The position numbers were made by a program, and so were the translations under genes. The notes under the pieces are model-generated. The model saw only the letters and a list, made by a program, of their open reading frames with translations. It searched no databases and had not been told where the DNA came from. From Symbiodinium kawagutii (Eukaryota > Sar > Dinophyceae > Suessiales > Symbiodiniaceae), in assembly GCA_009767595.1 (NCBI GenBank), contig VSDK01001740.1, positions 908,376 to 972,375 on the forward strand: a stretch of DNA of 64,000 bases. The letters are read 5' to 3'. Shown here piece after piece: positions 22,401 to 31,831 of the stretch. How positions within the stretch are numbered: position 1 is the first letter of the stretch; the number at the start of each line of letters is the position of its first letter.

Positions 22401-23766
22401 GAACCGCTTGTATGTTTCAACCACTTTGTTGTTCATTTTCTATTGAATCTTCTTGTTGAATTGGTTCAGGCTTAATCCGTTAGGATGAGGTAACCCCAGA
22501 TAGCCATGGTTGGGTTCGCTTTCTCCTGGTTGTCGTTGCAACCTGGACCGGGATCTGTAGCCGGCGGAAGTCTCGGCTGGTGGAACAAATTTACGGCAAA
22601 AAGAAACACCTTAAAATTGCAATCCTTCTGGAGAGCTTAGCTTTGTTGGTGAATTTATGAAGAGCTCATGATTTTGCATTCCATTGCAGGGCATCTCAAT
22701 GTTGGGCTTCACATCCCGTATATTCCTGCGTATGCTTGAGAATCGAGAAGGGTCTTTTTACGAACCTTTTGTGTTCGTGATTCATGCCCTACTTCGAGCA
22801 CTAGGTCCTGGGCAGGTAATATTCATAGAAATTCTGCCCAGGATTCGCACATTTGGCTTTTCCCTTGTAGTTGTGGTGATGGACGTTGTTTCCTTTTCAC
22901 CTGTTGATCCGTGATGTGGTTCGAAGACATTCGAACACTTTGACTATTGGGAGTACCGCAAGACACAACGACACCAGAACCGCTTGAATCTCGTTCAACA
23001 ATGTCGCCAAACTTGCGATCAAACTTCATCCTCAAATTTCAGAATCTTCTGGAACGAGCATCACTGCAAGGAGACCCGATGCCATGTCCTATCACATTGC
23101 CATGCTGCAGTTGACGAGGGAGGGCTCTTCTGAAGGGGCCAAGACACTTTACAAAGAGGTCATTCGTCACCGCCTTTGTCCTCCATGGATTTCCGGGACA
23201 GGGTGAAGGGGGGACGGGACTGAGCCAGCTGCGTAACCTCCTGGGGAGCTGCGATGTTGGGAAATTCAGAGCTGAACATGGGTATTTTGCATGTCATTTC
23301 AATGCTGAATTGCAAGGAGATTGGAATTGTCATTTTTTTTAAACACAGAAAACTGCTTGGTTGATCTTGGTTGATTTCAAGTCGATCTCCAGGAAACTGT
23401 CGATTTGCATCACGGGCATGGACATCCAGTTGGCCAGCGTTGCACTCCGCGTATTTCTGGAGGAGGCCATGGCAATGCCATGCTGCCGGCGCGCGGTGCC
23501 GCTCTTGTTGGTGGTACGAATCCCCTGACATTCGCCGCGAAACATGGCGGAACTATAGCCACTGCATAGAGCTAAGACATCAAGGATGGCTAGTCCCCGC
23601 TGAGGTTCCAACCTAAGACCCTCAGAAGGGTGCGCACTTTGAACGTTCCCATAGTGTTACCTTTGCACTGAAACGTGCCCGTGCCTTGGAGGTCCTTCAA
23701 TCGGGAGTGCACCGGGTGCTGTTGATCACCATTGCAGCTGTGTGCTTGCTCCTTGGACCTCCTTGA
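14300..23766 (+). CDS. Pentatricopeptide-repeat (PPR) type protein, exon chain
   Basis: Exons at 14300, 14855, 15750, 16693, 18288, 18616, 19014, 20313, 20703, 21309, 21978 and 23071 carry helix-turn-helix pieces of about 35 residues with PPR character. Clear examples are [51 protein letters not shown] followed by [20 protein letters not shown], and [16 protein letters not shown] followed by [12 protein letters not shown] proteins bind organellar RNA by one repeat per base; that is family knowledge, not shown here. Not all junction phases close, so exons are missing or misjudged, and an interleaved second gene is possible around 16.7-17.5 kb. Confidence 0.6.
14855..14934 (+). CDS. PPR chain exon
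   Basis: Acceptor AGCCAG|G. Reads [20 protein letters not shown] then [27 protein letters not shown] fits the first helix pattern of dinoflagellate PPR units. The donor is uncertain (GCCACT or GCTAGA). Confidence 0.62.
15001..15120 (+). mobile_element. MITE family 1, copy 1
   Basis: TGGTGGTTTCTCAAGA at the left end and CCTGAGAAACCA at the right, inverted to each other, about 120 bp. Shares GGGGTACCCC, ATCATCA and AACCATTTAT with the other copies. Confidence 0.8.
15497..15592. repeat. Duplicated GAGCAGCTGGCA plus hairpin
   Basis: GAGCAGCTGGCA occurs twice. The first copy is followed by the perfect palindrome AGTTTCTCTGAGAAACT (15510-15526), the second by GGGTTTCCTGAGAACCC. The palindrome matches the end sequence of MITE family 1 joined head to head. 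Confidence 0.6.
15750..15888 (+). CDS. PPR chain exon
   Basis: Acceptor TGTTCCCAG|G. Reads [20 protein letters not shown] then [40 protein letters not shown] is a near-ideal PPR helix B, loop, next helix A junction (PDV-x-x-Y). A GA donor (CAG|GATGTT) avoids the TGA at 15898. Confidence 0.78.
16290..16439. repeat. (ATC)n microsatellite
   Basis: About 50 near-perfect ATC/CAT units. It gives false poly-His, poly-Ile and poly-Ser frames. Intronic. Confidence 0.97.
16549..16650 (+). mobile_element. MITE family 1, copy 2
   Basis: TGGTGGTTTCTCAAGATAGG at the left and TTTTGAGAAACACCCA at the right. The interior has ATCATCCAATGATAGCCATT and AACCAACCATTTTAGGGG. Best-preserved left end of the family. 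Confidence 0.85.
16693..16817 (+). CDS. Exon, helical and basic
   Basis: Acceptor TCTTCCAG, donor GTGGGA. Reads [20 protein letters not shown] then [20 protein letters not shown]. The frame stays open to a TAA at 16848, so it could be terminal. Helical repeat character fits a PPR chain, but the phase with its neighbours was not closed. Confidence 0.65.
17097..17217 (+). CDS. Exon with a transmembrane segment, possibly terminal
   Basis: Reads [18 protein letters not shown] then [20 protein letters not shown] and KQSG-stop at 17215-17217. [17 protein letters not shown] is a good single membrane helix. The acceptor may be GGAAAG at 17096. It does not look like PPR sequence, so it may be the tail of a separate small membrane-protein gene. 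Confidence 0.55.
17439..17516 (+). CDS. Exon, acidic helix
   Basis: Acceptor GTGCCAG|G, GC donor (GCAACG). Reads [20 protein letters not shown] then WEGLSQ. The ATG at 17451 could be a start codon of a new gene. Highly acidic helix, family not recognised. Confidence 0.58.
17548..17728 (+). mobile_element. MITE family 2, copy 1
   Basis: GGCTATGGGTCAA at the left and TTGACCCACTGCC at the right, inverted. The interior contains a duplication of the flanking words GATGTGCACTTGGCT and GGTGATAG(A/C)GATGTGC, so it is longer (181 bp) than the other copies. Confidence 0.75.
18288..18413 (+). CDS. PPR chain exon
   Basis: Acceptor GCTGCCAG|G, donor GTTGGT, 42 codons in phase 0. Reads [20 protein letters not shown] then [36 protein letters not shown] is a PPR helix B plus loop. 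Confidence 0.76.
18616..18795 (+). CDS. Helical-repeat exon
   Basis: Acceptor GGTGAG|G. Reads [20 protein letters not shown] then [20 protein letters not shown]. Joins the previous exon in phase 0. GTCTTC is the likely donor; without it the frame stops at 18820-18822. PPR/TPR-like rather than diagnostic. Confidence 0.7.
19014..19127 (+). CDS. PPR chain exon
   Basis: Acceptor GGTGAG|G. Reads [20 protein letters not shown] then [17 protein letters not shown]. This is the typical dinoflagellate PPR pattern (A-x-A-x-L followed by E-A-L-Q-L-L). Donor GTTTGG assumed; a TGA follows at 19139. Confidence 0.75.
19200..20100. other. Intron, GATGGTTGATGATGG-rich low complexity
   Basis: About 0.9 kb of degenerate TGATGGTT/TTAATGGT words with strong G/T strand bias. 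I see no exon. Confidence 0.55.
20158..20227. repeat. (GATG)n(GACG)n(GATG)n microsatellite
   Basis: GATG units, then GACG units, then GATG units again, about 70 bp. Intronic. Confidence 0.95.
20313..20405 (+). CDS. PPR chain exon
   Basis: Acceptor ATGATGCAG|G, donor GTCTTT, 31 codons. Reads [20 protein letters not shown] then [22 protein letters not shown] matches the PPR loop and next helix start. Confidence 0.68.
20703..20765 (+). CDS. PPR chain exon
   Basis: Acceptor GCTTAG|G. Reads [26 protein letters not shown]...QW...LL fits the dinoflagellate PPR helix pattern. GA donor assumed; the frame stays open to 20876, so the exon may be longer. Confidence 0.6.
21309..21431 (+). CDS. PPR chain exon
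   Basis: Acceptor CCCTGCAG|G, donor GTTGGT, 41 codons in phase 0. Reads [20 protein letters not shown] then [38 protein letters not shown] is a degenerate PPR unit. Confidence 0.74.
21778..21881 (+). mobile_element. MITE family 1, copy 3
   Basis: GGTGCTCTCTTAAGATAGGG at the left, ATTAGAAACACCCA at the right, interior ATCATCCTTTGTTAGCCATT and AATAAACCGG. Diverged ends, clear interior. Confidence 0.72.
21978..22180 (+). CDS. PPR chain exon, best PPR unit
   Basis: Acceptor ACCACAAG. Reads [40 protein letters not shown] and [21 protein letters not shown] full canonical PPR motif with the A-x-x-L-F-x-E-M helix B end. Donor GTCGGT at 22181, or GA after TTCGAG. Confidence 0.85.
23071..23158 (+). 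CDS. PPR chain exon
   Basis: Acceptor ACTGCAAG|G, donor GTCATT. Reads [20 protein letters not shown] then [10 protein letters not shown]. Another PPR unit (P-D-A-x-S-Y ... A-K-x-L-Y-K-E). Confidence 0.76.
23393..23510 (+). CDS. Possible exon after the PPR units
   Basis: Acceptor ATCTCCAG|G, donor GTGGTA. One frame reads [20 protein letters not shown] then [19 protein letters not shown]. Phase with the exon before it was not closed. Confidence 0.48.
23626..23766 (+). CDS. Exon with C-terminal hydrophobic segment
   Basis: Acceptor CCCTCAG. Reads [40 protein letters not shown] and LLLGPP-stop at 23764-23766. One likely membrane helix ([14 protein letters not shown]) at the extreme C terminus. 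It may close the PPR chain or be a separate gene. Confidence 0.55.
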   Translation, partial: KGAHFERSHSVTFALKRARALEVLQSGVHRVLLITIAAVCLLLGPP

Positions 23767-23811
23767 TGTGTTTGTGTGTTGTTTCATTGATTTCCTTTAA
23801 TTAGGTTGCCT

Positions 23812-23890
23812 CGTTGGCTGGTTGGTTGGCTGGTTGGTTGCTTGCTTGCTTGGTTGCTTGGTTGCTTGGTTGCTTGGTTGCTTGGTTGGC
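23812..23890. repeat. TTGG/TTGC tetranucleotide repeat
   Basis: Mixed TTGG, CTGG and TTGC units, about 80 bp. Confidence 0.93.
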
Positions 23891-24623
23891 GGGTACCTGT
23901 TGGTCCGGTCAAAAATGACGTGCTGAGAACCTGAGAGCCCAAACTTCTCGGTGCTTTTTCGGGGACAACTGCTGCTGGACTGCTAAGGGTGGATACTCCG
24001 AAGGAGAAGACCATCAAAAGGCATTTGGCCAAGTTCCTTTGCTGCAGATGTCTTGGCAATGCAGAATGGTTAGTAGGTTGGTTCCAGTAGCGTACCTCCC
24101 AAACCGACGGCGGTCTTGGGCAGGCACATGGTAGTCGGATTCGTGCCACTAGATTTGGCAATTGGCAAAGTTGGAAAGAACTTCAACAGTCAGCAGAAGT
24201 CTGATCTAAGAGCCCAGTACAATCTCGATTTCTGCATGACCTCTGCCGAACTTGAAACATTTGGGAGCATGTTCACGTATGAGATACTTGGTAGTTTGCG
24301 ATCCTGTAGCAACCAAAATGTTGATCCTGGGCCACCGATGGGTTCTTGCCAGCAGAGATTTTCCTTGGATGGCGATGGTATTCTTGTTTCCCTCCTGATT
24401 GGTGAACAGGGAGTCTCAGAAAGATTGCAACAGACCCCAACTCGGTACGGTATATGATTCTACGAGTAACTAATATCAATCGATCACTTTTAGTCAGCCT
24501 TTCCACAACAAGGCTGGCATAGGCTGGCCCATTGTTGGTGCAAGCCGTTCCCTGCCATGGCCCTTCCATGCGGTCCTGGGAGGCTGATTTTCAAAGACTA
24601 TGGTCTAAAACCTGACCTGGGGC

Positions 24624-24710
24624 ATGCTGGCGAGATCCGCATTTCGAGGTGCGGGCCAAGTTGAGCTGCTCCGGCTCTGGCAAACTGTCGGCTTGTGGCT
24701 CCAAACCGAC
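24624..24710 (+). CDS. Possible exon
   Basis: One frame reads MLARSAFRGAGQVELLRLWQ then TVGLWLQTD with good third-position GC. Boundaries unclear; an acceptor could be GGCGAG at 24634. Confidence 0.4.
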
Positions 24711-24846
24711 ATCAACAGATTCAGTTCTAATATGTCTACACATGTCATTCAGGTTGTAGAAAGTAGTCTGCTTGTTTATGATTTTTTATTGTTTGCAATA
24801 TTGCTCCGTCACCTGCAACTGGTAAAGCCACCCAAAACACCTCGAG

Positions 24847-24928
24847 ATTCAGCGGCTGATCGTCGTAACCTTGTGCCGCGAAGTGGAAACTGGGCTGAGC
24901 CAAGCAAATAGCCAACCGAGCGCGACAG
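24847..24928 (+). CDS. Possible exon
   Basis: After CTCGAG and before GTTGGA it reads IQRLIVVTLCREVETGLSQ then ANSQPSAT. A second open frame (DSAADRRNLVPRSGNWAEPS) competes. Confidence 0.45.
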
Positions 24929-25178
24929 GTTGGAGGTGAAAAGATGGAAAGGTTTGATGATCAGACGGAAGAGAAAGATGAAGAAGGAGGAGTCGGCCAT
25001 GGAACTGGGATGGAAGGCTGGGTCTGATTTGAGGCATTGCGGAGTTGGCAGCTTTGGTGGCTGCTGTTCTTCAGGTCGAGACTGGTTTAGATGTAGGACA
25101 CCACGTGTCATGACAAACGCCATTCATTGCTCTCGACTGGGCCCCATTAGTCTTGCCAAACTGCCTGGCGCCTGACAG

Positions 25179-25293
25179 GCTCCCGAAGAGCTGGAGTCTG
25201 ACGAGCTGTTTCCAGCTGGGGCGGTCAAAAAAACCCGGGGGAAGCAACGGAAGTGCTGCGGGGGTCTGGGCAAGTCATCGGCCATGGAACCAG
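25179..25293 (+). CDS. Chain C exon 1
   Basis: Acceptor CCTGACAG|G, donor GTGATT. Reads APEELESDELFPAGAVKKTR then GKQRKCCGGLGKSSAMEP. An acidic start followed by a basic stretch. The leftover G joins the next exon under the AG|G rule. Confidence 0.7.
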
Positions 25294-28200
25294 GTGATTT
25301 GATGCCAAGTGCCGTGATGCTGGTGCTGGGTTGCACCGTAGCTGCATCACTGGCCTGCAGGATGTTTTGGACAAGATCAACCCTGACTTGCTGCTCATGA
25401 AGGAGCTGTGGCGGCCATGGTCAAAGATGATCAAAGCCAGCACTCAAAGGTGTCCACTCATCATCCTTTAACATCATTTGACTGGCTGGTGATTGTTCTT
25501 GTTGAATCATGTTGGATCATGTTAGTTCTTATCCCTTTTGAACTGTATTTGGTCCTTATTTTATCATTATTGGCCAGCCACTATTAGCATCTATTAGCCA
25601 TGGAGCATCCACTAGCCATGATGAACTATGAACGTCATGACCCACTTGGTCAGCCTTCAACTCGGGCTTACTGAGCCGAGTCTTGGGTCGTGTCCGACCC
25701 AGGAGTCGGACATCATCAGCTGATCCCCAGCTCGGTGTCATCAAGAAATGCGCTTGTTATCAACCACATGAAACTTCACCATGCTAATTAATTATAATGG
25801 GTCAATATTATCTAACCAATCATGGGGGATGATAACTAGGAATGATAGGGAAAACAATGGTTAATGATGGGGAACCAGGGGTACGACCAAAAGAGAGTGG
25901 TTTTGACCCACAGCCTAATCAGGATACAGTTTGCACGAATTTGATGTTTTTTGATTAGCACATAATGAATAGTGAATGCTGGTCAAGTATCAATGGTGTG
26001 CCATCAGTTGAATATAATATACCATTGAGCCATTGAGTATAGTTCTGCCACTGATGGAAGAATGCTCGTAATTACTGGTTGAGTGTCAATGGTTGGTCAA
26101 AAGACGGCCCAATATTGGCGATTGATAGCGAATTGATCATTGCCAAGATCAATCATGAAATATGAGATGTCACGCTGATTGACCCATACTGACAGGACAC
26201 CGGCATCAATCAACCAATTGATTCAACTTAAAGAACCACATCAATCGAGATCATCAAACCATCCATCCTTGCTCAGCATGAAACCACTACCCACTGGCGT
26301 AACCACGAGCCTCGGGTACAGGACAAACAGGAACGCCTGGTGGACCATGTGAATCAGCTGGTGTCGCAGGTGCCAGCGTGTCATGGCAGCAGGAGGAGCT
26401 GAGGGTTGACTGTGTTGCCAACATTGAGTGACCAAGCGGATGTTGATGAAAAGATATGATGAGATCCACAATACAATGTCATAAAAGGAGGGAAAGTAGC
26501 TATGGTAGATTTGTTTGTTGCAATGGATCTCCCATGAAGTACGGCCCACAATGCATGACTAAGACAAGAGAGAGAACAGAGTGGCGCGCTGAAAGATACG
26601 GTTTCCAAGCTTTTTTTTTCATGATTTGTTATTCTCCTGGAATTTTCCAGAAGAAGCCCCAGTTGGACGGTCGTGACATCGAAGGACTAGTCGTGGTGGT
26701 GCCAAATTTAAGAAGGATGAATGAGAGACTCGGACGGAGGGATAGAATTTCAAATCTGGCCACTGTCACCTTACAACCTTCCCGTTCTCAAAAAGCATTG
26801 AGGTTCCAAAAGGACCGAGAAGGCATCCATCCCTGTTCAAACGCTTTAAGAGGTCCGAGCTTTTGGGCTTGCTCAATCTATAGATACTAAATACTAATCA
26901 TGGGCGATCATTCCTACCACTGCTACTGTACTACTTCTACTCCTTCCACTCTGCTCCCCTAGCCCACCACCTACCACTACCTCTACCACGACCCCACAAA
27001 CATCCAGCTGCCACCCTGATCCCCTGGCCACCTCCGAAGTCACCTAAGGTTAGTCCTGGGAGACGGACAGGCACGATGCTGTCAATGAACTTTGCCGTGG
27101 CAGGGAATGTGCACCATGGGCAGACTGGTACGGAATTGCTATATATTGGCTAACGCTTAGATTCTAGATATTTATAGACCATCTAGATTCATTCAACTAT
27201 GTTTGTTCCGTCATTTCTCCTCCCATCATGAAATCCAAGTTCGTCAGTGGCTAGTGCGCATGCTTGCCCCAGCCATGGAAGACCATGCTGTCAGGTGCGG
27301 GAAGAGTGCAACATTTTTCGCTCTGACATTGGCAAATTGAGTGATGAAGTCGTGCGACTCGACTGCACTTCATCAGCACCCGCAACCAACGGCCAAACGA
27401 TAAGAAGGTTGTGGCACAGTTGGGGGGTTCAAGAAGAGAAGAGTAACAAGAAGAACAACAATAGCAACATATAGCAACAATAGTAATAATAGTAACAATA
27501 ATTCTAATAAGAAGAAGAACAATAACAACAACAGCAGAAGCCACAACTGTCAATGAGTTCCTAACTTGCCCCAAAGCTCGGTTTGATGCATCACAATCAG
27601 CTGATGCAAGGTCCAGGTCCAGGTGGATATCGACTGTGACCAGCTGAGGCACATGGGCGAATCGCTTCACCATCTTCTTCCCTGGGTCGACTGGTTGCAC
27701 GAGCATCAAACCATGATGTGCGGCGTGGAGGACAGGGAGATCCAACTGTTGGAGGTGAAAATCGGTGTCCGAAGTTGGAGGTGCTCAGCTGTAGGCCTTC
27801 TTGTAATGCCTACGGGTTGACGAAGAGAATCAGCACCAACGATTCAGTATAGCAGCATTTGTAAACATAATCAACCAATCAAAATTCAGTCATTAATCAA
27901 CTTTAATCAAGATAACCAAATTACCAGCGCTCAGCTAGCAATCAAGACCCAACAGATCAAGTATCCCAGCCATCCCCAGCAACTCTTCACCAACGCCGCA
28001 GGATCGTTTGGCAAACCTGGAGCGATTGGCGCGAGACGAGCGCGGTCCGGTCAACGCCCAGGAGCGTTTTCCCCTCGCTTTCCTAACTGTAAGTTAAGTT
28101 GAACCGGGAAGTCATCAACATATATCAAAATTGTTATTTTCTGAATGCATTTTCCCCTATGTTCTATATCTATAATGCTGTTTGTTTCGTGGATACTGGG

Positions 28201-31200
28201 ATGACGTCCATTTTTTGACATGTTCAATCAGGCAATGTCGTTTGGGTTCATGAGTCTGATGTTATTTCAGGATATTTCAGCATTCAACCATCGTTCACCA
28301 TATCCACCACAGGCTTGCATAAGGCATGGCAGTTTCAACTTATGCTGGGCAGCTCTGAAAGTCAGGACTTGAAAGGCTTGGCGCATCGCCTCAGCTTCTG
28401 CGAGCAGGAGATTCAAGATCAGCACCTGGGATCCTTGCAATGGGGCTGCGAGGTTTCAGCTGGTCGCTCTTCTCCCATTCCTTTCCCAACGCCCAAGAGA
28501 TGCGTCGTGTTTAGAGCATCGTGGGAGCAAAAGGTTGTCGTGTTGGCAGATATTGGTGAGGGAGCCTCCTCAGCAAACATGAGTTATGAAGCTCCCAATC
28601 TGTGGCCTATTTCGTGGTGAAAGTTCAGCAATCAATCAGCAGAACCCATCATCAAAGGGCTGTTGGTTGCGGTTGGGTTCCCTGCAACCACCATGACCTG
28701 TTTCTTCCAGCATCAAGAGCCATCATGAATCATCATCAAACCATGCTCAACCATCCTAAACCAAGGCATTTGTCCAGCCGTCATCCAGTGGCTTTACTGG
28801 TTAGACTTGCGTGCAACGTCTTGGTGCTCACCTGGATTCCAGTGTGAAGCCCAACCCTCAGCAACTCCAGGCAGAGGCGGAGCAGCAGTGAGCTGCAGCC
28901 ACTTTGCCAAAAGTTGACGGAGGCACGTCGAGTTGGGACAGCCAGGTCCTCCAAGATCTGGGGACGTTGGATGACGTGGGTATGAATGAACCCCAAAGTT
29001 TACTGGAAATGATTTCGCCTACGGCCAGTTGCCACTTCGTTGATCATCAACCCAGGAAGAAGGGGTGGTTCCACAGTCTGGTCCACTCAGAGATTCATCA
29101 ACTGGATCTTTGCTGTCAATATGGTGGGAGGGTTGTTGATCATAGGGGTGTCTTAAGCCATGAGGAATCCCCTAAAAATGGTTGGCTTATTACTCATGAT
29201 CATCATCATAAAGGACGATAATTGGGGGGTCCCCTATGAGAAACTACCATATGGGTCTCCAATTAGCCAATCAATTCAATTCATGTTTACCACTGCAATG
29301 GTCGAGATCTGCACCTTTTTCGGAAAATGGCTACTTTCAGGCTGCTGGGAGAGGGATACCCAAGCGAAAGTGAAAGTGAAAGTGGATGTCAGTAAGCATC
29401 ACCAATCATCATCGTGAAGCTTCTTGGAGCTTTGTCAAGGGGCATTGAGCATGGCTGTCCAAGCAGAAGCCAACTATGTGCCATTATTGCAGCCATGTCT
29501 TGTAATCATGTAACATCATGGAACTAATTTGACGCTGCTGGCTGTTGAGTGATGTTGAGTGTCAGCATGTGGAGTTTTATTACCCATGATCAAACCTCAG
29601 CCAACACGTGGCACCATCATGAACTATGGATCTTCCAGTTCTGACACCCTGAACTCCCCACATTGACAAATATAAGCAATTATCATTCATTAGCGCCTCA
29701 ATGTCATGAGGAAGCCATGAACCCTAATTTCCAACTAGCAAGCATGATCAATGCATAAGAACCATAAATCCAAGCAGCTCCAAGCATACTTTGTAACAAT
29801 GAGTTTTAACTGGATCATGAAACATTAACATGATTAAGCAACTGTGTAGTCACATTGTTATAGTCAATGAATTCTCAAATCATCTCATCAGCAACCATAA
29901 ATCCAACTATCAGCAGACCATCCAACGATCATCATCCAGCTATCCGTAGATCACCACCCATGAATCCATATAGATCCAACTGCAGGATCTTAGATCCAAC
30001 CATTAATCACCAACTATAAGTCACCGTGAACCATCAGCAGAGATCAGCTCTCATCAGCCTCCATCACTCGCCCTTCCCGGTGGTGCTCCTCGCCCTCCTC
30101 GCCCTCCTCGCCCTCGTCGTCGTGAGGACCTTGAAAGCCACCGACGGAAAGTCTTGGGCCTGGAGCTAGTGCAGCCGGATGCCTAGTGGCGAGGCAATGG
30201 CTTGAGCTGAGAGAGTGGTAGATATGGATTAACATTGATTAGCCATGGCCCCACAGTATAGTGATAAACCATTGCCACCATTAGTTATATGGTTGATTCG
30301 CAATAGTGATTAACCATGGTTGATGAACCAATTGTGGGTAGCAATAGTGATCAACCATTGTTACACCATTAATAGTGGGTAGCAATAGTGATTAACCAGT
30401 CCAATGGTTGAGTGATAACAGTGGTTATCAACCGTGGTAGTAATGGGTACTAATAGGTACTGGGTAATAACCAATGGTACACAACCAATGGTTGATAACC
30501 AATTGTGCAAAAACTGACGAGTACTTTTGCCAATTTGATGGAACGAGTTGAGTCAAGAGGGATTGAGTCATTCCATGAATCAATCGACTCAAATTAGCAA
30601 TGAAGTATAATTAAGTGACTGTCATTCAAAATCATTTACGGCATCTTGTGATCACGCAATCACACAGAATTTAGATAATGGGAAATGATTTGTTTAATGA
30701 GTTGTTTCATTTTCATTGGTTGTTTATTGAAAATTATTATAGACTGACACGATCTATTTCCCAATTGTCTATGATTCATGCTCAGTTGCTGTTGTGAATC
30801 AGGATGATTTATCATCATGTAACAACCATTGATGAGAATTGGTGGAACACCATTCATCTCCCACTTGTTTATGATCCATGCTTTGTTCTCAATCAATGCA
30901 ACCATTAGAATGATTTGATGGGAATCAACGGTTCTGTTCCGCTTACTTGGAATTCACGGTCCATGAAGAGTTAATACATAGTGAGTTAATGATGCTTGAT
31001 GATGATTGATGCAGTTGACTTGATTCATGAAGTTTGAAAAACGCTTGTTCTAACCAAGCCTACACTAAGCTTGGTGATTCTAGCCCTTGGAATCTGGGTA
31101 TTTAGTGGTTGATTTAGATGCCAATGCTTGGTGAATCCGCGACGGCTATGATTGGGTCAGCCAATAGGCCACATAACTCTAGTGCGCTATATCTATATAG

Positions 31201-31831
31201 TTAACATATCTACCACAGCTGGTAGCTGCCGTACTTACATGCCAACTTTTCGCTTGGGAGAGGCTGGGGCCCATTTTGGATTTTTTGGGCCGAGGCGAAA
31301 ACATCTTCTCAGCAACGAAGATCTCAAAAATCTGCGACAGGCAGGGTACTTTACCGATCCAGCTGTTAATCAACCACGCTCTACCTGCTCAATAGCTGGT
31401 GATTTATCCCAGACAGATACTTTCTAATAGAACATAGATCCAACATGAACCAACATTAAGATCCGAGAATAGAGTGAACAGCTATGGACAATCCTTCTCA
31501 GGACACAGCAGAAGCAGGTCTCTTGCATATATTCCAGTCAATTCCCGCAACTGCGTGGATGCCGATTTCCTACCACTGATCAATGGGCAAACCACCATAT
31601 GATGCCAGGCAGGGAACAGTATGTTTTACAGGACCCATGTCCAGGAACCCATTCAATCACTGCAAACATCCACCCAATGGCTGCAGCTCTACCGTCAACA
31701 CCTTAACGCCCTGGGAGGACTTGGACACGATGAAAGTGCAACTGAAACGCTATGAGATGAACCAGCTGCAGGAGCATCCTGGTCGCATCCTGGGGGCGGC
31801 CATTGCCACCAGCACGTCTCGATGTCCATGG
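25179..31831 (+). CDS. Coiled-coil protein gene, exon chain C
   Basis: Exons at 25179, 25361, 26322, 27295, 27623, 28002, 28366, 28875, 30127 and 31718 are mostly charged helices. Phases agree from 26322 through 28875: SQ joins VREECN, then L|VDIDCDQ, E|DRLANLERL, T|DLKGLAHRL and CE|RRSSSELQ. The composition resembles locus A. No domain is recognised. The 25361 exon carries INPDLLLMKELWRPWSK, recalling the PC-x-PWS motif that I associate with dinoflagellate retroelement ORFs; this is only a resemblance. Start and stop codons not identified. Confidence 0.62.
25361..25449 (+). CDS. Chain C exon 2
   Basis: Acceptor GCCTGCAG|G, donor GTGTCC. Reads DVLDKINPDLLLMKELWRPW then SKMIKASTQ. Well-formed boundaries and strong coding composition. 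Confidence 0.7.
25794..25915 (+). mobile_element. MITE family 2, copy 2
   Basis: Left end ATAATGGGTCAATATT, right end TTTTGACCCACAGCC. The interior has AGGGAAAACAATGGTTAATG and GGGGAACCAGGGGTACG, shared with copy 3. Confidence 0.82.
26322..26369 (+). CDS. Chain C exon 3
   Basis: Acceptor GGGTACAG|G, donor GTGCCA. Reads DKQERLVDHVNQLVSQ, a heptad-rich helix. The frame is open upstream to HWRNHEPRVQ, so the exon may start earlier. Confidence 0.6.
26640..26800 (+). CDS. Possible exon island
   Basis: After TTTTCCAG the frame reads KKPQLDGRDIEGLVVVVPNL then RRMNERLGRRDRISN. It lies inside a longer open frame (26456-26890). No phase link established, so it is only a candidate. Confidence 0.3.
27295..27360 (+). 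CDS. Chain C exon 4
   Basis: Acceptor GCTGTCAG|G. Reads VREECNIFRSDIGKLSDEVV RL. A GA donor (CTC|GACTGC) keeps phase 0 with both neighbours. Confidence 0.68.
27623..27754 (+). CDS. Chain C exon 5
   Basis: Acceptor GGTCCAG|G, donor GTGAAA, 44 codons in phase 0. Reads VDIDCDQLRHMGESLHHLLP, WVDWLHEHQTMMCGVEDREI, QLLE. One of the clearest exons in the window. Confidence 0.8.
28002..28088 (+). CDS. Chain C exon 6
   Basis: Acceptor ACGCCGCAG|G and a textbook donor GTAAGT. It holds 29 codons, DRLANLERLARDERGPVNAQ then ERFPLAFLT. Confidence 0.78.
28366..28452 (+). CDS. Chain C exon 7
   Basis: Acceptor AAAGTCAG|G, donor GTTTCA, 29 codons in phase 0. Reads DLKGLAHRLSFCEQEIQDQH then LGSLQWGCE. Confidence 0.77.
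28875..28945 (+). CDS. Chain C exon 8
   Basis: Acceptor CCAGGCAG, donor GTCCTC. Reads RRSSSELQPLCQKLTEARRV GTA in phase with exon 7. A GTATGA donor further on would lengthen it. Confidence 0.62.
29146..29250 (-). mobile_element. MITE family 1, copy 4 (inverted orientation)
   Basis: Reads as the reverse complement of copies 1-3: AATCCCCTAAAAATGGTTGG, then GATCATCATC, then GGGGTCCCCTATGAGAAACT at the right end. Confidence 0.78.
29450..30050. other. Intron, no exon seen
   Basis: AT-rich sequence with repeated ATCAAC/AACCAT words between chain C exons 8 and 9. Confidence 0.5.
30085..30186 (+). CDS. Chain C exon 9 with its polypyrimidine tract
   Basis: A pyrimidine tract (repeated CTCCTCGCC) ends in GTGAG|G. 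The exon from 30127 reads DLESHRRKVLGLELVQPDA and TAG at 30184-30186, or it leaves by a GT donor (CTA|GTGCAG). If the tract itself were translated it would give a hydrophobic helix; I favour the polypyrimidine reading because AG|G follows. Confidence 0.5.
   Translation, partial: APRPPRPPRPRRREDLESHRRKVLGLELVQPDA
31718..31831 (+). CDS. Chain C exon 10
   Basis: Acceptor CTGGGAG|G, donor GTTTCT. Reads DLDTMKVQLKRYEMNQLQEH then PGRILGAAIATSTSRCPW. A GA donor after CTGCAG would shorten it to the helical part. Confidence 0.62.

Noticed and set aside
30061-30126. Leu/Ala/Val-rich transmembrane helix
   Set aside because: The CTCCTCGCC run is more simply a polypyrimidine tract ending in GTGAG|G before a helical exon.
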